Shown: positions 16,538-25,958, counted from the stretch's first letter. The stretch: DNA of 39,863 bases from Alphaproteobacteria bacterium (GCA_020441605.1 JAGRLX010000033.1:20375-60237), one strand, 5' to 3'. Notes: generated by a model not told the origin, from the letters alone. Made by a program: numbers and translations.

Positions 16538-17479
16538 ATGCACAAGCACAACCACACCATTCACCAGCACCAGTGCCATTTCGGCTGGAACAGGGATAAT
16601 GCGCCGGCCGTCCGCATTGCTCCGGGCGAGTCGATTGAATTCCATCCGGTCGATTCCTCGGGTGGCCAGCTGACGCCGGATTCGACGGTTGCCGACATTC
16701 CGAACCTCGACTTCGCCAAGGTCAATCCGGTCGCCGGACCCGTGTTCATCGACGGCGCCGAGCCCGGTGACGCCATCAAGGTGACACTGTTGGATTTCGC
16801 TCCTTCGGGATGGGGGTGGACAGCGAATATCCCCGGGTTTGGCCTGCTGGCGGATCAGTTCAAGGACCCGGCGCTTCACATCTGGAAATATGATGCGGCG
16901 ACCTTGGCCCCTGCCATGTATGGTCCCGGCGGGCGCGTCCCATTGAAGCCGTTCTGCGGAACGATCGGTCTGGCGCCGGCGGAGCCGGGCCTGCACTCAA
17001 TTGTCCCGCCGCGCCGCATGGGCGGTAACATGGATATTCGCGATCTGTCAGCCGGCACCGAACTCTATCTGCCTGTCGAAGTCACGGGCGGCCTGTTCAG
17101 TGTTGGTGACACCCATGCCACACAGGGCGACGGCGAAGTCTGCGGAACGGCCATCGAAAGCCCGTGTTCACTCGCGGCGAAATTCGAGCTGATCAAGGGC
17201 GCAAACCTGGCCTTCCCACGGTTCACGACACCCGGTCCCGTGTCGCGTCACATGGACGAGAAGGGCTACGAGGTCACGACCGGCATCGGGCCGGATCTCA
17301 TGGAGGCGGCCAAGGCGGCCGTATCCGGGATGATCGATCTTCTCTCCAGCCGGCACAACATGGCGGCGGTCGATGCCTACATGCTCTGCAGCGTCTGCGG
17401 CGACCTCCGGATCAGCGAGATCGTGGATATGCCCAACTGGGTCGTGTCCTTCTATTTTCCCCGCGTCGTCTTCGAATGA
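16538..17479 (+). CDS. Acetamidase/formamidase family protein
   Basis: A 313-residue enzyme of the FmdA/AmdA family, which hydrolyses short amides to ammonia and the acid. The His-rich start HNHTIHQHQCHFGWN and the following PAVRIAPGESIEF match the family's first strands. The central block KPFCGTIGLAPAEPG, then MGGNMDIRDLSAGTELYLPV, and the motif SVGDTHATQGDGEVCGTAIE hold the conserved acidic and histidine residues. The gene is inserted inside an otherwise standard peptide importer operon: its ATG follows a GAGAGGA site, and its stop overlaps the DppD-type ATPase start by four bases. It therefore is co-expressed with uptake. The true amide substrate is unknown. Confidence 0.9.
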   Translation: MHKHNHTIHQHQCHFGWNRDNAPAVRIAPGESIEFHPVDSSGGQLTPDSTVADIPNLDFAKVNPVAGPVFIDGAEPGDAIKVTLLDFAPSGWGWTANIPGFGLLADQFKDPALHIWKYDAATLAPAMYGPGGRVPLKPFCGTIGLAPAEPGLHSIVPPRRMGGNMDIRDLSAGTELYLPVEVTGGLFSVGDTHATQGDGEVCGTAIESPCSLAAKFELIKGANLAFPRFTTPGPVSRHMDEKGYEVTTGIGPDLMEAAKAAVSGMIDLLSSRHNMAAVDAYMLCSVCGDLRISEIVDMPNWVVSFYFPRVVFE

Positions 17480-18447
17480 TCGACGATGCCTTGCTTCGCG
17501 TCGAAGGCCTCACCGTCGGCTTCAACACGGAGCAGGGCCCGGTCCGGGTCGTGGACGATGTAAGTCTGAAGGTGACGGCAGGCGCGACCCTCGGACTGGT
17601 TGGCGAGTCAGGCTGTGGCAAGAGCGTGACGGCACAGAGCATCATGCGGCTCCTGCCCAGTCCGCCATCGCGCATCGAGGCGGGGCGTATCATGCTCGAT
17701 GGCGAAGATCTCGTGACCGTTCCCGAGTCTCGTATGCGGAAGATCCGTGGTGACCGCATGGGCATGATCTTTCAGGAGCCGATGACCAGCCTCAATCCGA
17801 CGCAGCGCATAGGCCGGCAGATTGCGGAACCGCTACTTCTGCACCGGGGCATGACCTACGCGGCAGCCCAGCCAGTGCTGCTAGAAGTCTTGGGCAAGGT
17901 CGGAATTGGCAATGCCGAGCGCCGGCTGGACCAGTATCCGCATGAACTGTCTGGCGGACTTCGCCAAAGGGTCATGATCGCCATGGCGATCATCTGTCAG
18001 CCGCAGCTGCTCATTGCCGACGAGCCTACGACGGCGCTCGACGTGACAATTCAGGCACAGATCATGGAACTGCTCCGCTCCTTGCAGCATGAACTGGGTC
18101 TGGCCATTCTCCTGATCACACACGACCTTGCCATGGTTGCGGAACTGTGCGGAGCCATCGCTGTCATGTATGCCGGGCGGGTGGTTGAGACCGGCAGCAC
18201 GCTGGGTGTCATCGAAAGGCCTCGCCATCCGTATACCGCCGGCCTACTGCGATCGTCGCCGCGGACCGTCGCCAGGGGAGAACGTCTGCCCAGCATACCA
18301 GGGCTTGTGCCGCCTCCGGGACAGAGAGGCACCGGCTGCAGTTTCGCAGACCGCTGTTCGCGCGTGATGGAGCGTTGCAGGTCGGATGTGCCGGCACTGA
18401 AGCCAGATGGCCCGCACGCTGTCGCCTGCTGGAATCCGTTGCCATGA
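17476..18447 (+). CDS. DppD/OppD-type ABC transporter ATP-binding protein
   Basis: A 323-residue ATPase with Walker A GESGCGKS near residue 40, signature LSGGLRQRVMIAMA, Walker B LLIADEPTTALDVT and the C-terminal cysteine-containing oligopeptide/dipeptide domain (GCSFADRC, near residue 290). The start ATG overlaps the amidase stop (ATGA), and the stop overlaps the next start (ATGA), so translation is tightly coupled. A longer in-frame reading over the amidase gene is ignored as an out-of-frame shadow. With the DppF-type protein it energises the importer. Confidence 0.93.
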   Translation: MIDDALLRVEGLTVGFNTEQGPVRVVDDVSLKVTAGATLGLVGESGCGKSVTAQSIMRLLPSPPSRIEAGRIMLDGEDLVTVPESRMRKIRGDRMGMIFQEPMTSLNPTQRIGRQIAEPLLLHRGMTYAAAQPVLLEVLGKVGIGNAERRLDQYPHELSGGLRQRVMIAMAIICQPQLLIADEPTTALDVTIQAQIMELLRSLQHELGLAILLITHDLAMVAELCGAIAVMYAGRVVETGSTLGVIERPRHPYTAGLLRSSPRTVARGERLPSIPGLVPPPGQRGTGCSFADRCSRVMERCRSDVPALKPDGPHAVACWNPLP

Positions 18448-19406
18448 CCTGGCTCATCGAGGCTGATGGCCTGAGCAAGCACTATCTCTCGCGTGACGGC
18501 AAGGGCATGGTCGCTGCTGTGTCCGACGTCAGTCTTGGTGTCGCGGAAGGCGAGACGCTGGGTATCGTCGGAGAATCTGGCTGCGGCAAGTCCACCTTGG
18601 CAAGGCTTCTTTTACGGCTCATCGAACCGACGGCGGGAATCGTCAGGTTCCAAGGCGAAAGCCTGACGTCGCTCTCACCGGCGGAGCTGCGCCGGCGGCG
18701 GCGGGACATCCAGATCGTGTTCCAGGATCCTTATGCCTCATTGGATCCACGGATGGCGGTAGGCGCCATCATTGCCGAGCCTCTCGAGATCCACCGGATC
18801 GGGAACAGGCAGGAACGACGGGACAAGGTCATGAAACTGCTCGACCTGGTTGGGCTCGACCCTGCCGCGGCCAGCCGCTATCCCCACGAGTTCTCCGGAG
18901 GGCAACGGCAGCGGATCGGGATTGCCAGGGCCATTGCTCTGGAGCCGAAACTCGTCATTCTCGACGAGCCGGTCTCGGCCCTGGACATCTCGATCCAGTC
19001 CCAGGTACTCAACCTGCTTGCAGATCTCAAGAAAACACTCGGTCTCTCCTATATCTTCATCTCCCATGATCTGTCGGTTGTGAATCACGTGAGCGACCGG
19101 GTCGCCGTGATGTATCTGGGCCGGATCGTGGAGGAGGGTCCGGCCGAGGCGGTGCTGGGAAATCCTTTGCACCCCTATTCTCAGGCGCTGGTGTCGGCCA
19201 TCCCCGAAATGGACCCTTCGCGCCGTCGGCAGCGGGTGGTCCTCGCCGGTGATCCGCCAAACCCCGAGGATGTGCCGGTGGGCTGTGCCTTTCACCCAAG
19301 ATGCCGGGAGGCGTTCGCGCCGTGCGCGGCACAGCTTCCGCTTCTCCAGAATGCCTTAACACGCCGGATCGCCTGTCATCTGCAGGATAGTTCGGTCCGG
19401 GCTTGA
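18444..19406 (+). CDS. DppF/OppF-type ABC transporter ATP-binding protein
   Basis: A 320-residue ATPase with Walker A GESGCGKSTLARLL, Q-loop FQDPYASLDPR, signature FSGGQRQRIGIAR, Walker B LVILDEPVSALDIS and the C-terminal GCAFHPRC motif typical of this subfamily, where cysteines may carry an iron-sulfur cluster. The ATG at 18444 is chosen because an upstream in-frame stretch overlaps the DppD gene without similarity. It completes the five-component importer: two permeases, binding protein and two ATPases. Confidence 0.93.
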   Translation: MTWLIEADGLSKHYLSRDGKGMVAAVSDVSLGVAEGETLGIVGESGCGKSTLARLLLRLIEPTAGIVRFQGESLTSLSPAELRRRRRDIQIVFQDPYASLDPRMAVGAIIAEPLEIHRIGNRQERRDKVMKLLDLVGLDPAAASRYPHEFSGGQRQRIGIARAIALEPKLVILDEPVSALDISIQSQVLNLLADLKKTLGLSYIFISHDLSVVNHVSDRVAVMYLGRIVEEGPAEAVLGNPLHPYSQALVSAIPEMDPSRRRQRVVLAGDPPNPEDVPVGCAFHPRCREAFAPCAAQLPLLQNALTRRIACHLQDSSVRA

Positions 19407-19533
19407 AATGCCGGATACCACTTCCGACCGATGGCGCACGATCCGGGGCTCCGCCGAAAGCCGGATCCCTTCAGCTGCAAGCCAGGTGGCCACGGCCGCC
19501 GGCGCTGCAATTCAGCCACGCCCGCAACAAGGA

Positions 19534-19576
19534 TTGACGTGGCGGTTTTGACTGATAACGTTCGCGTCCTGGTAGC
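19534..19576 (+). promoter_or_regulatory. Possible promoter ahead of the class III aminotransferase
   Basis: The 184-base gap 19407-19590 is the longest in the window and contains no convincing gene. Near its end are two -35-like hexamers, TTGACG (19534-19539) and TTGACT (19548-19553), but only poor -10 matches downstream. The gap suggests that the aminotransferase-HyuA-HyuB genes have their own promoter here. Weak evidence. Confidence 0.25.
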
Positions 19577-19590
19577 GAGGACCCTGTACG

Positions 19591-20967
19591 ATGAACATCG
19601 AGGCAAAACCCGGCAATTACCACAACGACGCAATTCTCCTCGGTTTCAGCGACCTGAAGAGGCTGAAATCCGAGCGCCCGCTGGTATTCAGCAAGGGCAA
19701 GGGTATCTTCATTTTTGACGAGAACGGCAAAGACTATATCGAATCCGTTTCCTGTTTCTACTGTGTCTCGCTGGGCTTCAGCGAAGAGCGGCTGATCGAG
19801 GCCGCCAACCGGCAGATGCGTGAACTTCCGATGTATTCGTCCGCAATACATCGCACCGTTCCGATCGTGATGGAATTGACCGATCGAATTGCCGCGCTGT
19901 CGCCAATCAAGAATCCGCGAATCTACTTCTCCACGACAGGATCGGAAGCCAACGACTACCTGATCAAGTTCATGTGGTATGGCAACGGCTTCGCCGGCGA
20001 ACCCGAGCGCCGCAAGATGATCTCGCGCAGGGCCAGCTACCACGGATCGACGATCGCCACCTGCGCGCTCGGGGGCTCGACCGAGTTGCACCAGAGCTTC
20101 GGGATCCCCATGGGGTTCTCGGTCCAGGTGAGCCATCCGAGCTGGCCGAACAGCGCCCTGCCGGGCGAAACCGAAGACCAGTTTACCGACCGTCTTGCAG
20201 AAGAACTGGAAAGCGAAATCCTGGCTGCGGGGCCTGAAACCATTGGCGCAATGATTGCCGAACCTGTGTCGGTGTCGGCGGGAATGTTCCCCCCGCCCGC
20301 CAGCTATTTTCCCAAGATCACCAAAGTCCTGCGCAAATACGGAATTCAGCTTTTCATCGATGAGGTCGTGACCGGATTTGGCCGCTCCGGCCACATGTGG
20401 GCGACCGAGGCCATGGGGCTAGAACCCGACTGCATGACCTGCGCCAAGGGCATCTCCGGCGCCTACATGCCCATCGCCGGCATCATCATGGGCGAAGAAT
20501 TCAACCGGCGCCTCGACCTCGGCAGTGAAGCCAAGGGTTGGTTTGCCCACGGCGCCACCCACCACGCTCATGTCGTGTCGGCCGCAGTGGCGGTTGAAGT
20601 TCTCAACATTTTCGAGGAACGCGACATTCTTGGTCATGTCCAGCGCGTAATCCCGCACTGGAACAAGATGCTCGACAGCATGCTCGACCATCCGCTCGTG
20701 GTCGGCAATCGCAAGTGGGGCCTGGCCGGGGCACTCGACATTGCTTTTCCCGGCGAGATCAGGGGAGGCGCCGCCGGTAGCCTCAAGGTGGGTGGCGTCA
20801 GCAAGGCGGTTTACCAAGCCGGGCTTGACCACGGCGTGATTGTGCGGCCCCTGGCCGGTTGCGTGGTGATGGCACCGCCGTTGATCATTTCCGAGCCGGA
20901 GATCGCCGAGCTTGGGCGCAGGCTCCGCGCCGCCCTGGATCAAGCCCTCGCGGCCAATCACGACTGA
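19591..20967 (+). CDS. Class III aminotransferase (omega-transaminase type)
   Basis: A 458-residue PLP enzyme of aminotransferase class III. The phosphate-binding TGSEAND motif near 113-119, the FIDEVVTGFGRSG motif near 255, and the PLP lysine K286 in CAKGISGAYMPIAG are all present. The GAYMPIAG variant and the length fit omega-amino acid or diamine: pyruvate transaminases. It is followed after 13 bases by HyuA and HyuB. An aminotransferase next to such enzymes suggests that it removes the amino group of the product formed by ring hydrolysis, as 6-aminohexanoate transaminase does beside caprolactamase. That role is an inference. Confidence 0.9.
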   Translation: MNIEAKPGNYHNDAILLGFSDLKRLKSERPLVFSKGKGIFIFDENGKDYIESVSCFYCVSLGFSEERLIEAANRQMRELPMYSSAIHRTVPIVMELTDRIAALSPIKNPRIYFSTTGSEANDYLIKFMWYGNGFAGEPERRKMISRRASYHGSTIATCALGGSTELHQSFGIPMGFSVQVSHPSWPNSALPGETEDQFTDRLAEELESEILAAGPETIGAMIAEPVSVSAGMFPPPASYFPKITKVLRKYGIQLFIDEVVTGFGRSGHMWATEAMGLEPDCMTCAKGISGAYMPIAGIIMGEEFNRRLDLGSEAKGWFAHGATHHAHVVSAAVAVEVLNIFEERDILGHVQRVIPHWNKMLDSMLDHPLVVGNRKWGLAGALDIAFPGEIRGGAAGSLKVGGVSKAVYQAGLDHGVIVRPLAGCVVMAPPLIISEPEIAELGRRLRAALDQALAANHD

Positions 20968-20980
20968 CAGGAACCCCCCT

Positions 20981-23011
20981 ATGCGCAATGTACTCGGAAT
21001 TGACGTCGGTGGCACATTCACCGATTTCGTCGCCTATAATCCCCGGACCAAGGAGGTCCGGGTATGGAAGGAACTGTCGACGCCGACCGACCCGGTGACC
21101 GGCATCATCTCAGGTCTGGCCCAGCATCCTGACATCGAGGGGCTGGACAATCTCCGCATCGGCACCACGGTTGCGACCAACGCCCTGCTCGAGCGCAAGG
21201 GGGCAACCATCGCCTATGTCACCACCAAGGGGTTCCGTGACGTTCCTTTCATCCAGCGCGGCAATCGCAAGTTTCATTATGACATGAGCTGGGTCAAGCC
21301 CAAGCCCCTGGTGAAACGCCGGCACTGTTTTGAAATCAATGAGCGGATCGATGCCTATGGCAATGTGATAACGCCCATGGACGATGCCGAGGTCCGCCGG
21401 ATCGCTGCCGACATCAAGGCCATTCCCGAGATCAGATCGGTCGCGGTTTGCCTTCTGTTTTCCTATCTCAATCCGGCCCACGAGCTGAGGGTCCGCGATA
21501 TCTTGGCCGACGAACTGCCAGACCATGCCCTCTCCATCTCCTACCATGTACTGCCCAAGTGGAAGGAGTATGAACGGGCCTCTACTACCATCGCCGACGC
21601 CTATCTGAAGCCTGTGGTGAGCAGGCAGCTCAAGATGATGCGCGGCAGATTGAACGAGGCCAAGGTCGACGCGCCGGCGGTCATCATCAAGTCGAATGGC
21701 GGCGAAATGACCCTGGATGCCGCCTCGGAATCCCCGGCGCAGATGGTTCTGTCGGGGCCGACAGGTGGGGTCATTGCCAGCAGATATGTTGCCGAAGAGC
21801 TTGGCATCGACCATCTGGTCACCATCGACATGGGCGGAACCTCCACGGACGTCTCGACCGTCATTGGCCGCAAGGAAAGCTTCACCACTGCGTTCGAGAT
21901 CGAATGGGGCGTGCCCATCCAGGTGCCGATGATCGACATCCGGACGATCGGCGCCGGTGGCGGTTCAATCGCCTGGATCGACAAGGGCGGCATGCTGCAG
22001 GTCGGGCCGCAAAGTGCCGGTGCCAATCCGGGGCCGGCCTGCTATGGCCGCGGTGGCACCGACGCAACGGTAACCGATGCCAATCTTGTCCTTGGGCGGA
22101 TCAATGCCGAGAATTTCCTCGGCGGACGAATGAAGCTCGATCTCGCCGCGGCGCGCACCGCCATCGGAGTGGTCGCCAGCGCCCTCGGCCAGTCGATCGA
22201 GGACGCGGCGCTGGCCATTGCCCGCATCGTCGACAACAATATGGTAGGCGCGTTGCGCTCGGTGCTGATCGAGCGTGGCTTCGACCCGCGCGACTTCGCT
22301 CTCTGCACCTTTGGCGGCGCAACGCCATTGCATGTGACTGCGCTCATGCGTGAGATGGGCATTCCCCGGGCCATCGTGCCGGTTCACCCGGCGCAATTCT
22401 CGGCCTATGGCTTCATCATGACCAATGCTCGCGTCGACAGACAGAGGACGACACAGTTCATCTCGCTGCGTTTCGATGCCGAACGCGCAAACAGCATCAT
22501 GGACGATCTCGTCGCCGAGAGCCTGGCAGAACTGAAGTCCCAGGGCTATGAACGCGGGATCGAAGTCCATCGTGCGCTTGAGATGCGCTATCTTGGCCAG
22601 AACTATGAACTCGAGCTTCCGCTGACCATCACCAAGTTCACGCCAGGCAACATTGAGCAGATCTGGGCGACCTTCCACAAGACGCACAAGGCTCGCTTCG
22701 GATTTTCGACACCGGGCGAGATCATCGAGATCGTGAATTTCACAGTAACGGCAATTGCGCGGACGGCGAAGCCGGCCTTGACCGAGTTGCGTGCCGGCAA
22801 CTCGCGGCCGAAGCCGCGCCAGAAGCGCAAGGTCTGGTTCATCGGCGGTGCCCAGGACGTGCCGATCTATGACCGGTCCTCATTGCTGGCGGGACAGTCG
22901 ATCAAGGGCCCGGCCCTCATCGAGGAGTCCGCGTCCGTATCCGTCATCGAGCCCGGCTATCGGGTGAAGATCCATCCTCAGGGCCACATGCTCATCGATC
23001 AAGGGAAGTGA
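20981..23011 (+). CDS. HyuA-type hydantoinase/oxoprolinase subunit A
   Basis: A 676-residue ATP-dependent subunit of the hydantoinase/5-oxoprolinase/acetone carboxylase family. The N-terminal ATP-binding motif GIDVGGTFTDF is at residues 5-15, the TTVATNALLERKG segment near 65, and the second phosphate motif DMGGTSTDVS near 285. The C-terminal part follows the usual Hydant_A_C layout. An upstream in-frame start would overlap the aminotransferase and is not used; ACAGGA precedes the ATG at 20981. Such subunits phosphorylate the substrate carbonyl so that the partner B subunit can cleave or carboxylate it. HyuB starts three bases later. Possible substrates include hydantoins, lactams, oxoproline or ketones. 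Confidence 0.9.
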   Translation: MRNVLGIDVGGTFTDFVAYNPRTKEVRVWKELSTPTDPVTGIISGLAQHPDIEGLDNLRIGTTVATNALLERKGATIAYVTTKGFRDVPFIQRGNRKFHYDMSWVKPKPLVKRRHCFEINERIDAYGNVITPMDDAEVRRIAADIKAIPEIRSVAVCLLFSYLNPAHELRVRDILADELPDHALSISYHVLPKWKEYERASTTIADAYLKPVVSRQLKMMRGRLNEAKVDAPAVIIKSNGGEMTLDAASESPAQMVLSGPTGGVIASRYVAEELGIDHLVTIDMGGTSTDVSTVIGRKESFTTAFEIEWGVPIQVPMIDIRTIGAGGGSIAWIDKGGMLQVGPQSAGANPGPACYGRGGTDATVTDANLVLGRINAENFLGGRMKLDLAAARTAIGVVASALGQSIEDAALAIARIVDNNMVGALRSVLIERGFDPRDFALCTFGGATPLHVTALMREMGIPRAIVPVHPAQFSAYGFIMTNARVDRQRTTQFISLRFDAERANSIMDDLVAESLAELKSQGYERGIEVHRALEMRYLGQNYELELPLTITKFTPGNIEQIWATFHKTHKARFGFSTPGEIIEIVNFTVTAIARTAKPALTELRAGNSRPKPRQKRKVWFIGGAQDVPIYDRSSLLAGQSIKGPALIEESASVSVIEPGYRVKIHPQGHMLIDQGK

Positions 23012-23014
23012 ACC

Positions 23015-24955
23015 ATGCGCTTTTCCGACAATGGCTATTACATCGAAAAATACGTGAAATGCGCCAACTGCGGCATGCTGATCTACGGGTCAGGGCAGAA
23101 GCATGAGGTGGCGGGAAAATCGCAGATATATTGTACCGACTGGTGTGCCGAATGGGCCACGCTTCGCACGGAACGTGACGGCTACTTCCAGCTCAAGATC
23201 GTTCAACCGAAGCTCCCGGTGGAGATGAAAAAGACGCGCAAGGCCAAGCGCAAATCGCCCCCAGACATGGTGCTGATGAACATTCTCGATTCGACCATGG
23301 TGTCGATCTGCCGCGAGATGGGCATTCTGTTGATGAAGACGTCATATTCCACGATCTTCAACGAAGGACTGGACTTCACCTGCGCCCTGGCCGATGCGAA
23401 GGGGGACATGATCGCCTGCGCTGAGTTCTGTCCGACGATGATCGGCGGCATGCCGTTGCTGATCAAGACCTGTGCCCAGGAGATTCCCTTCGAAACCCTC
23501 GAGGACGGTGACATCATCCTGCACAATGATCCCTACCGCGGGGGGCTGCATTGCCCCGAGCATACGTTCTTCAAACCATTTTTCGTCGATGGCGAATTGA
23601 TGGGATTTGCAGTCTGCATCGGCCATATCGCGGAGATCGGCGGCATGGTGCCCGGTGCCTTCTGCGGCGAGGCAACCGAGATCTTTCACGAGGGTTTGCG
23701 GGTGCCCCCGGTGAAGATCCGCAAGGCCGGCAAGGACGTCGATGAAGTCTGGAAACTCCTGTTGGCCAATTGCCGCACGCCGCGCCAGAACTTCGGCGAC
23801 CTTTCCGCCATGATCGGTTGCGTCGATCTTGGCGTGAGCCGCATCACCGAAATCATCCGGAAGTATGGCAAGGACGTCTTCGGCCAGACCTGTGAAGACC
23901 TGATGGACTATGCCGAGCGCCGCATGCGCGCCGAGTTGTCGGCTTTTCCCGATGGCAAGTACGGCTTCCACGACATCATCGAGAACGATGGTATCGAGCG
24001 GAAACCCTATACCGTGGCCATCGACATGTATGTCCAGGGCGACGAGGTGGTAGCAGACTATTCAAGATCCTCGCAGCAGGCCAGAGGCCCCGTCAATGCG
24101 ACCCTTGGGGTTGCGACCGGCGCCGTCTACAATGGGCTCCTGCATATCACCGATCCATCGATACCGAAGAATTCCGGTGCCTTCCGTCCGATCCGCGTGG
24201 TGGCGCCTCCCGGGAAGGTCATCAACGTGGATTACCCCGGTCCACTGGTTGCAGGAAATACCGAGACCCATCCCCGTCTTGCCAATATCACCATCGGCGC
24301 CATGGGGGCCTGCGTGCCGGAACGTGTCATGGCCTCGGAGAGCTGCACGGGAACCAACTTCGTATTTGGCGGCAATCATCCGGACTATGACGAATATTTC
24401 GCCTGTTACGACATCATGTCGGGCGGCTGGGGCGGCCGTCACGGCCACGATGGCAACGATTGCGTGATCGCCATCAACGGCAATTGCCGCTTCAATCCGA
24501 CCGAAGTGTTCGAGACCCGCTTTCCGTTCCGTGTCGAGGATTGCGAGATGGTCCAGGACTCGGGTGGAGCAGGAAAATGGCGTGGCGGCCTTGGCTACCG
24601 CCGCACATTGCTTGCCACGTCGGTACCGATCACCGGCAGTCAGTGCAGCGACCGTCATGAGGTCAAGCCCTGGTCGATCTTCGGCGGCGTTCCCGGCGGA
24701 AACGGTGGCACCGAGATCCAGAAGGCCGGGGCCGAGGGGTGGAAGACCGTCCGTGAGCTCTATGGAAAGGTGTCTTCGAGCAAGTATGCCAACATCACGC
24801 TCGAACCGGGTGATCGCATACGGCTCACCGCGCCGGGCGGCGGTGGCTACGGCAATCCGGCCGATCGCGATGCCGGATCGATCGCTGAAGACGTCGCTGA
24901 AGGTTATGTGTCTTCGGCTTGTGCCCGCGAACTCTACGGTTACGACAACGGCTGA
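23015..24955 (+). CDS. HyuB-type hydantoinase/oxoprolinase subunit B with a four-cysteine N-terminal extension
   Basis: A 646-residue subunit, longer than the usual 520-590 residues. Residues from about 82 (PPDMVLMNILDSTMVSICRE) to the end are a normal Hydantoinase_B domain, with the HNDPYRGGLHCPEH segment, GGWGGRHGHDGND and C-terminal GGGGYGNPADRD. The first 68 residues are extra: C16-x2-C19 and C40-x3-C44 with intervening aromatic residues look like a small zinc-binding fold, joined by a basic linker (EMKKTRKAKRK, residues 70-80). HyuA is three bases upstream. Acetone carboxylase keeps a zinc-binding module on a separate small subunit; a fused equivalent is one reading, unproven. Confidence 0.88.
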   Translation: MRFSDNGYYIEKYVKCANCGMLIYGSGQKHEVAGKSQIYCTDWCAEWATLRTERDGYFQLKIVQPKLPVEMKKTRKAKRKSPPDMVLMNILDSTMVSICREMGILLMKTSYSTIFNEGLDFTCALADAKGDMIACAEFCPTMIGGMPLLIKTCAQEIPFETLEDGDIILHNDPYRGGLHCPEHTFFKPFFVDGELMGFAVCIGHIAEIGGMVPGAFCGEATEIFHEGLRVPPVKIRKAGKDVDEVWKLLLANCRTPRQNFGDLSAMIGCVDLGVSRITEIIRKYGKDVFGQTCEDLMDYAERRMRAELSAFPDGKYGFHDIIENDGIERKPYTVAIDMYVQGDEVVADYSRSSQQARGPVNATLGVATGAVYNGLLHITDPSIPKNSGAFRPIRVVAPPGKVINVDYPGPLVAGNTETHPRLANITIGAMGACVPERVMASESCTGTNFVFGGNHPDYDEYFACYDIMSGGWGGRHGHDGNDCVIAINGNCRFNPTEVFETRFPFRVEDCEMVQDSGGAGKWRGGLGYRRTLLATSVPITGSQCSDRHEVKPWSIFGGVPGGNGGTEIQKAGAEGWKTVRELYGKVSSSKYANITLEPGDRIRLTAPGGGGYGNPADRDAGSIAEDVAEGYVSSACARELYGYDNG

Positions 24956-24962
24956 CCGGCCT

Positions 24963-25871
24963 TCAGGAGGTCGACAGCCAGTCGCGATAGCCGCGGATGC
25001 CCCCTTCGAGCGCCATGCTGGGGGTATAGCCGAGATCGCGCCTGGCCGCCGAGATGTCGAACTGGGCCTGCCAGTCGTCGAGGGGATCGACGCCTTCTCC
25101 GATCTCGATGTCGGCATGCGGCATGATGCGCGAGACGATGCCGCCGATTTCGGACAGGGTAAGCCAACTGCCGCCAGTGATGAAATAGGCAGACTGCGGA
25201 AGATTTCGCCTGCCGAGGGCCTTGACGATCGCCTGCACCACATCATCGACATGAATGTATTGCCGCGGGAAGTTGCGGCCGAAGGGAAGTCTGGTGGGGC
25301 GTGCCGCCATGGCATCCACCAGCATCTGCCGGATGGCGCAGCTCGTCGTGCGGCGGGGACCATAGACCCAGGAAATGCGCAGACTCACGCCGTCGACCCC
25401 ATGCTGCCGCCGGTAGGCCGAGACCAGTTGTTCGCTGGCTGCCTTGCTGGCCCCATAAACCGAAGATGGATTGAGCGCGATGTCCTCGGCACTCATGGCC
25501 GTCGGCGTGGGACCGATCGCGCTCGTCGATGAGCAGAAGACCACACGAACCCCGCCGATGACGCGCGCGAGCTCGAGCACATTGGCCGTTCCCATCAGAT
25601 TGACATTGATCATCTGTACTGGCTTGTCGGCCATCACCATAGGCCCCGAATAGGCCCCGCAGTGGACGATTCCCGAGATGGGTGCGCATCGTGCAATGGC
25701 GTGAAGTCCATGGATGTCGGTGACATCGCACGCTTGGACGTTCACCCCCTCGATCACGGCTGCATCTCTGTCGATGGCGATGCAATGCTGCCCCATTTGC
25801 GTCAATGCCCGGCAGACGGCATGGCCGATCAGGCCGGCCGCACCGGTGACAAGAATTTGGCTGGTGTCCAT
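24963..25871 (-). CDS. NAD-dependent epimerase/dehydratase family protein
   Basis: A 302-residue extended short-chain dehydrogenase. The nucleotide-binding motif TGAAGLIGHA is near residues 9-18, and the catalytic YGASK follows SSVYGAS near 150. The C-terminal part FPRQYIHVDDVVQAIVKAL is typical of sugar-nucleotide epimerases and uronate dehydrogenases. The ATG at 25871 gives a protein that begins directly before the Rossmann strand; further upstream in-frame starts are not favoured. It is convergent with HyuB, only 7 bases apart, and divergent from the next aminotransferase. The substrate is not apparent, and no sugar metabolism genes flank it. Confidence 0.87.
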   Translation of the reverse strand: MDTSQILVTGAAGLIGHAVCRALTQMGQHCIAIDRDAAVIEGVNVQACDVTDIHGLHAIARCAPISGIVHCGAYSGPMVMADKPVQMINVNLMGTANVLELARVIGGVRVVFCSSTSAIGPTPTAMSAEDIALNPSSVYGASKAASEQLVSAYRRQHGVDGVSLRISWVYGPRRTTSCAIRQMLVDAMAARPTRLPFGRNFPRQYIHVDDVVQAIVKALGRRNLPQSAYFITGGSWLTLSEIGGIVSRIMPHADIEIGEGVDPLDDWQAQFDISAARRDLGYTPSMALEGGIRGYRDWLSTS

Positions 25872-25958
25872 CTGCTGGTCTCGCTGTCGATGAGATTGCC
25901 CAGGCATCAGGCCATGATTTCGTGCGTCGATCAAGCCTCGGACATCCACGGGAATATC

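Noticed and set aside
19440..19467. Inverted repeat GATCCGG...CCGGATC after the DppF-type gene as a terminator
   Set aside because: The loop is 14 bases and no T run follows; the stem may be chance in GC-rich DNA.
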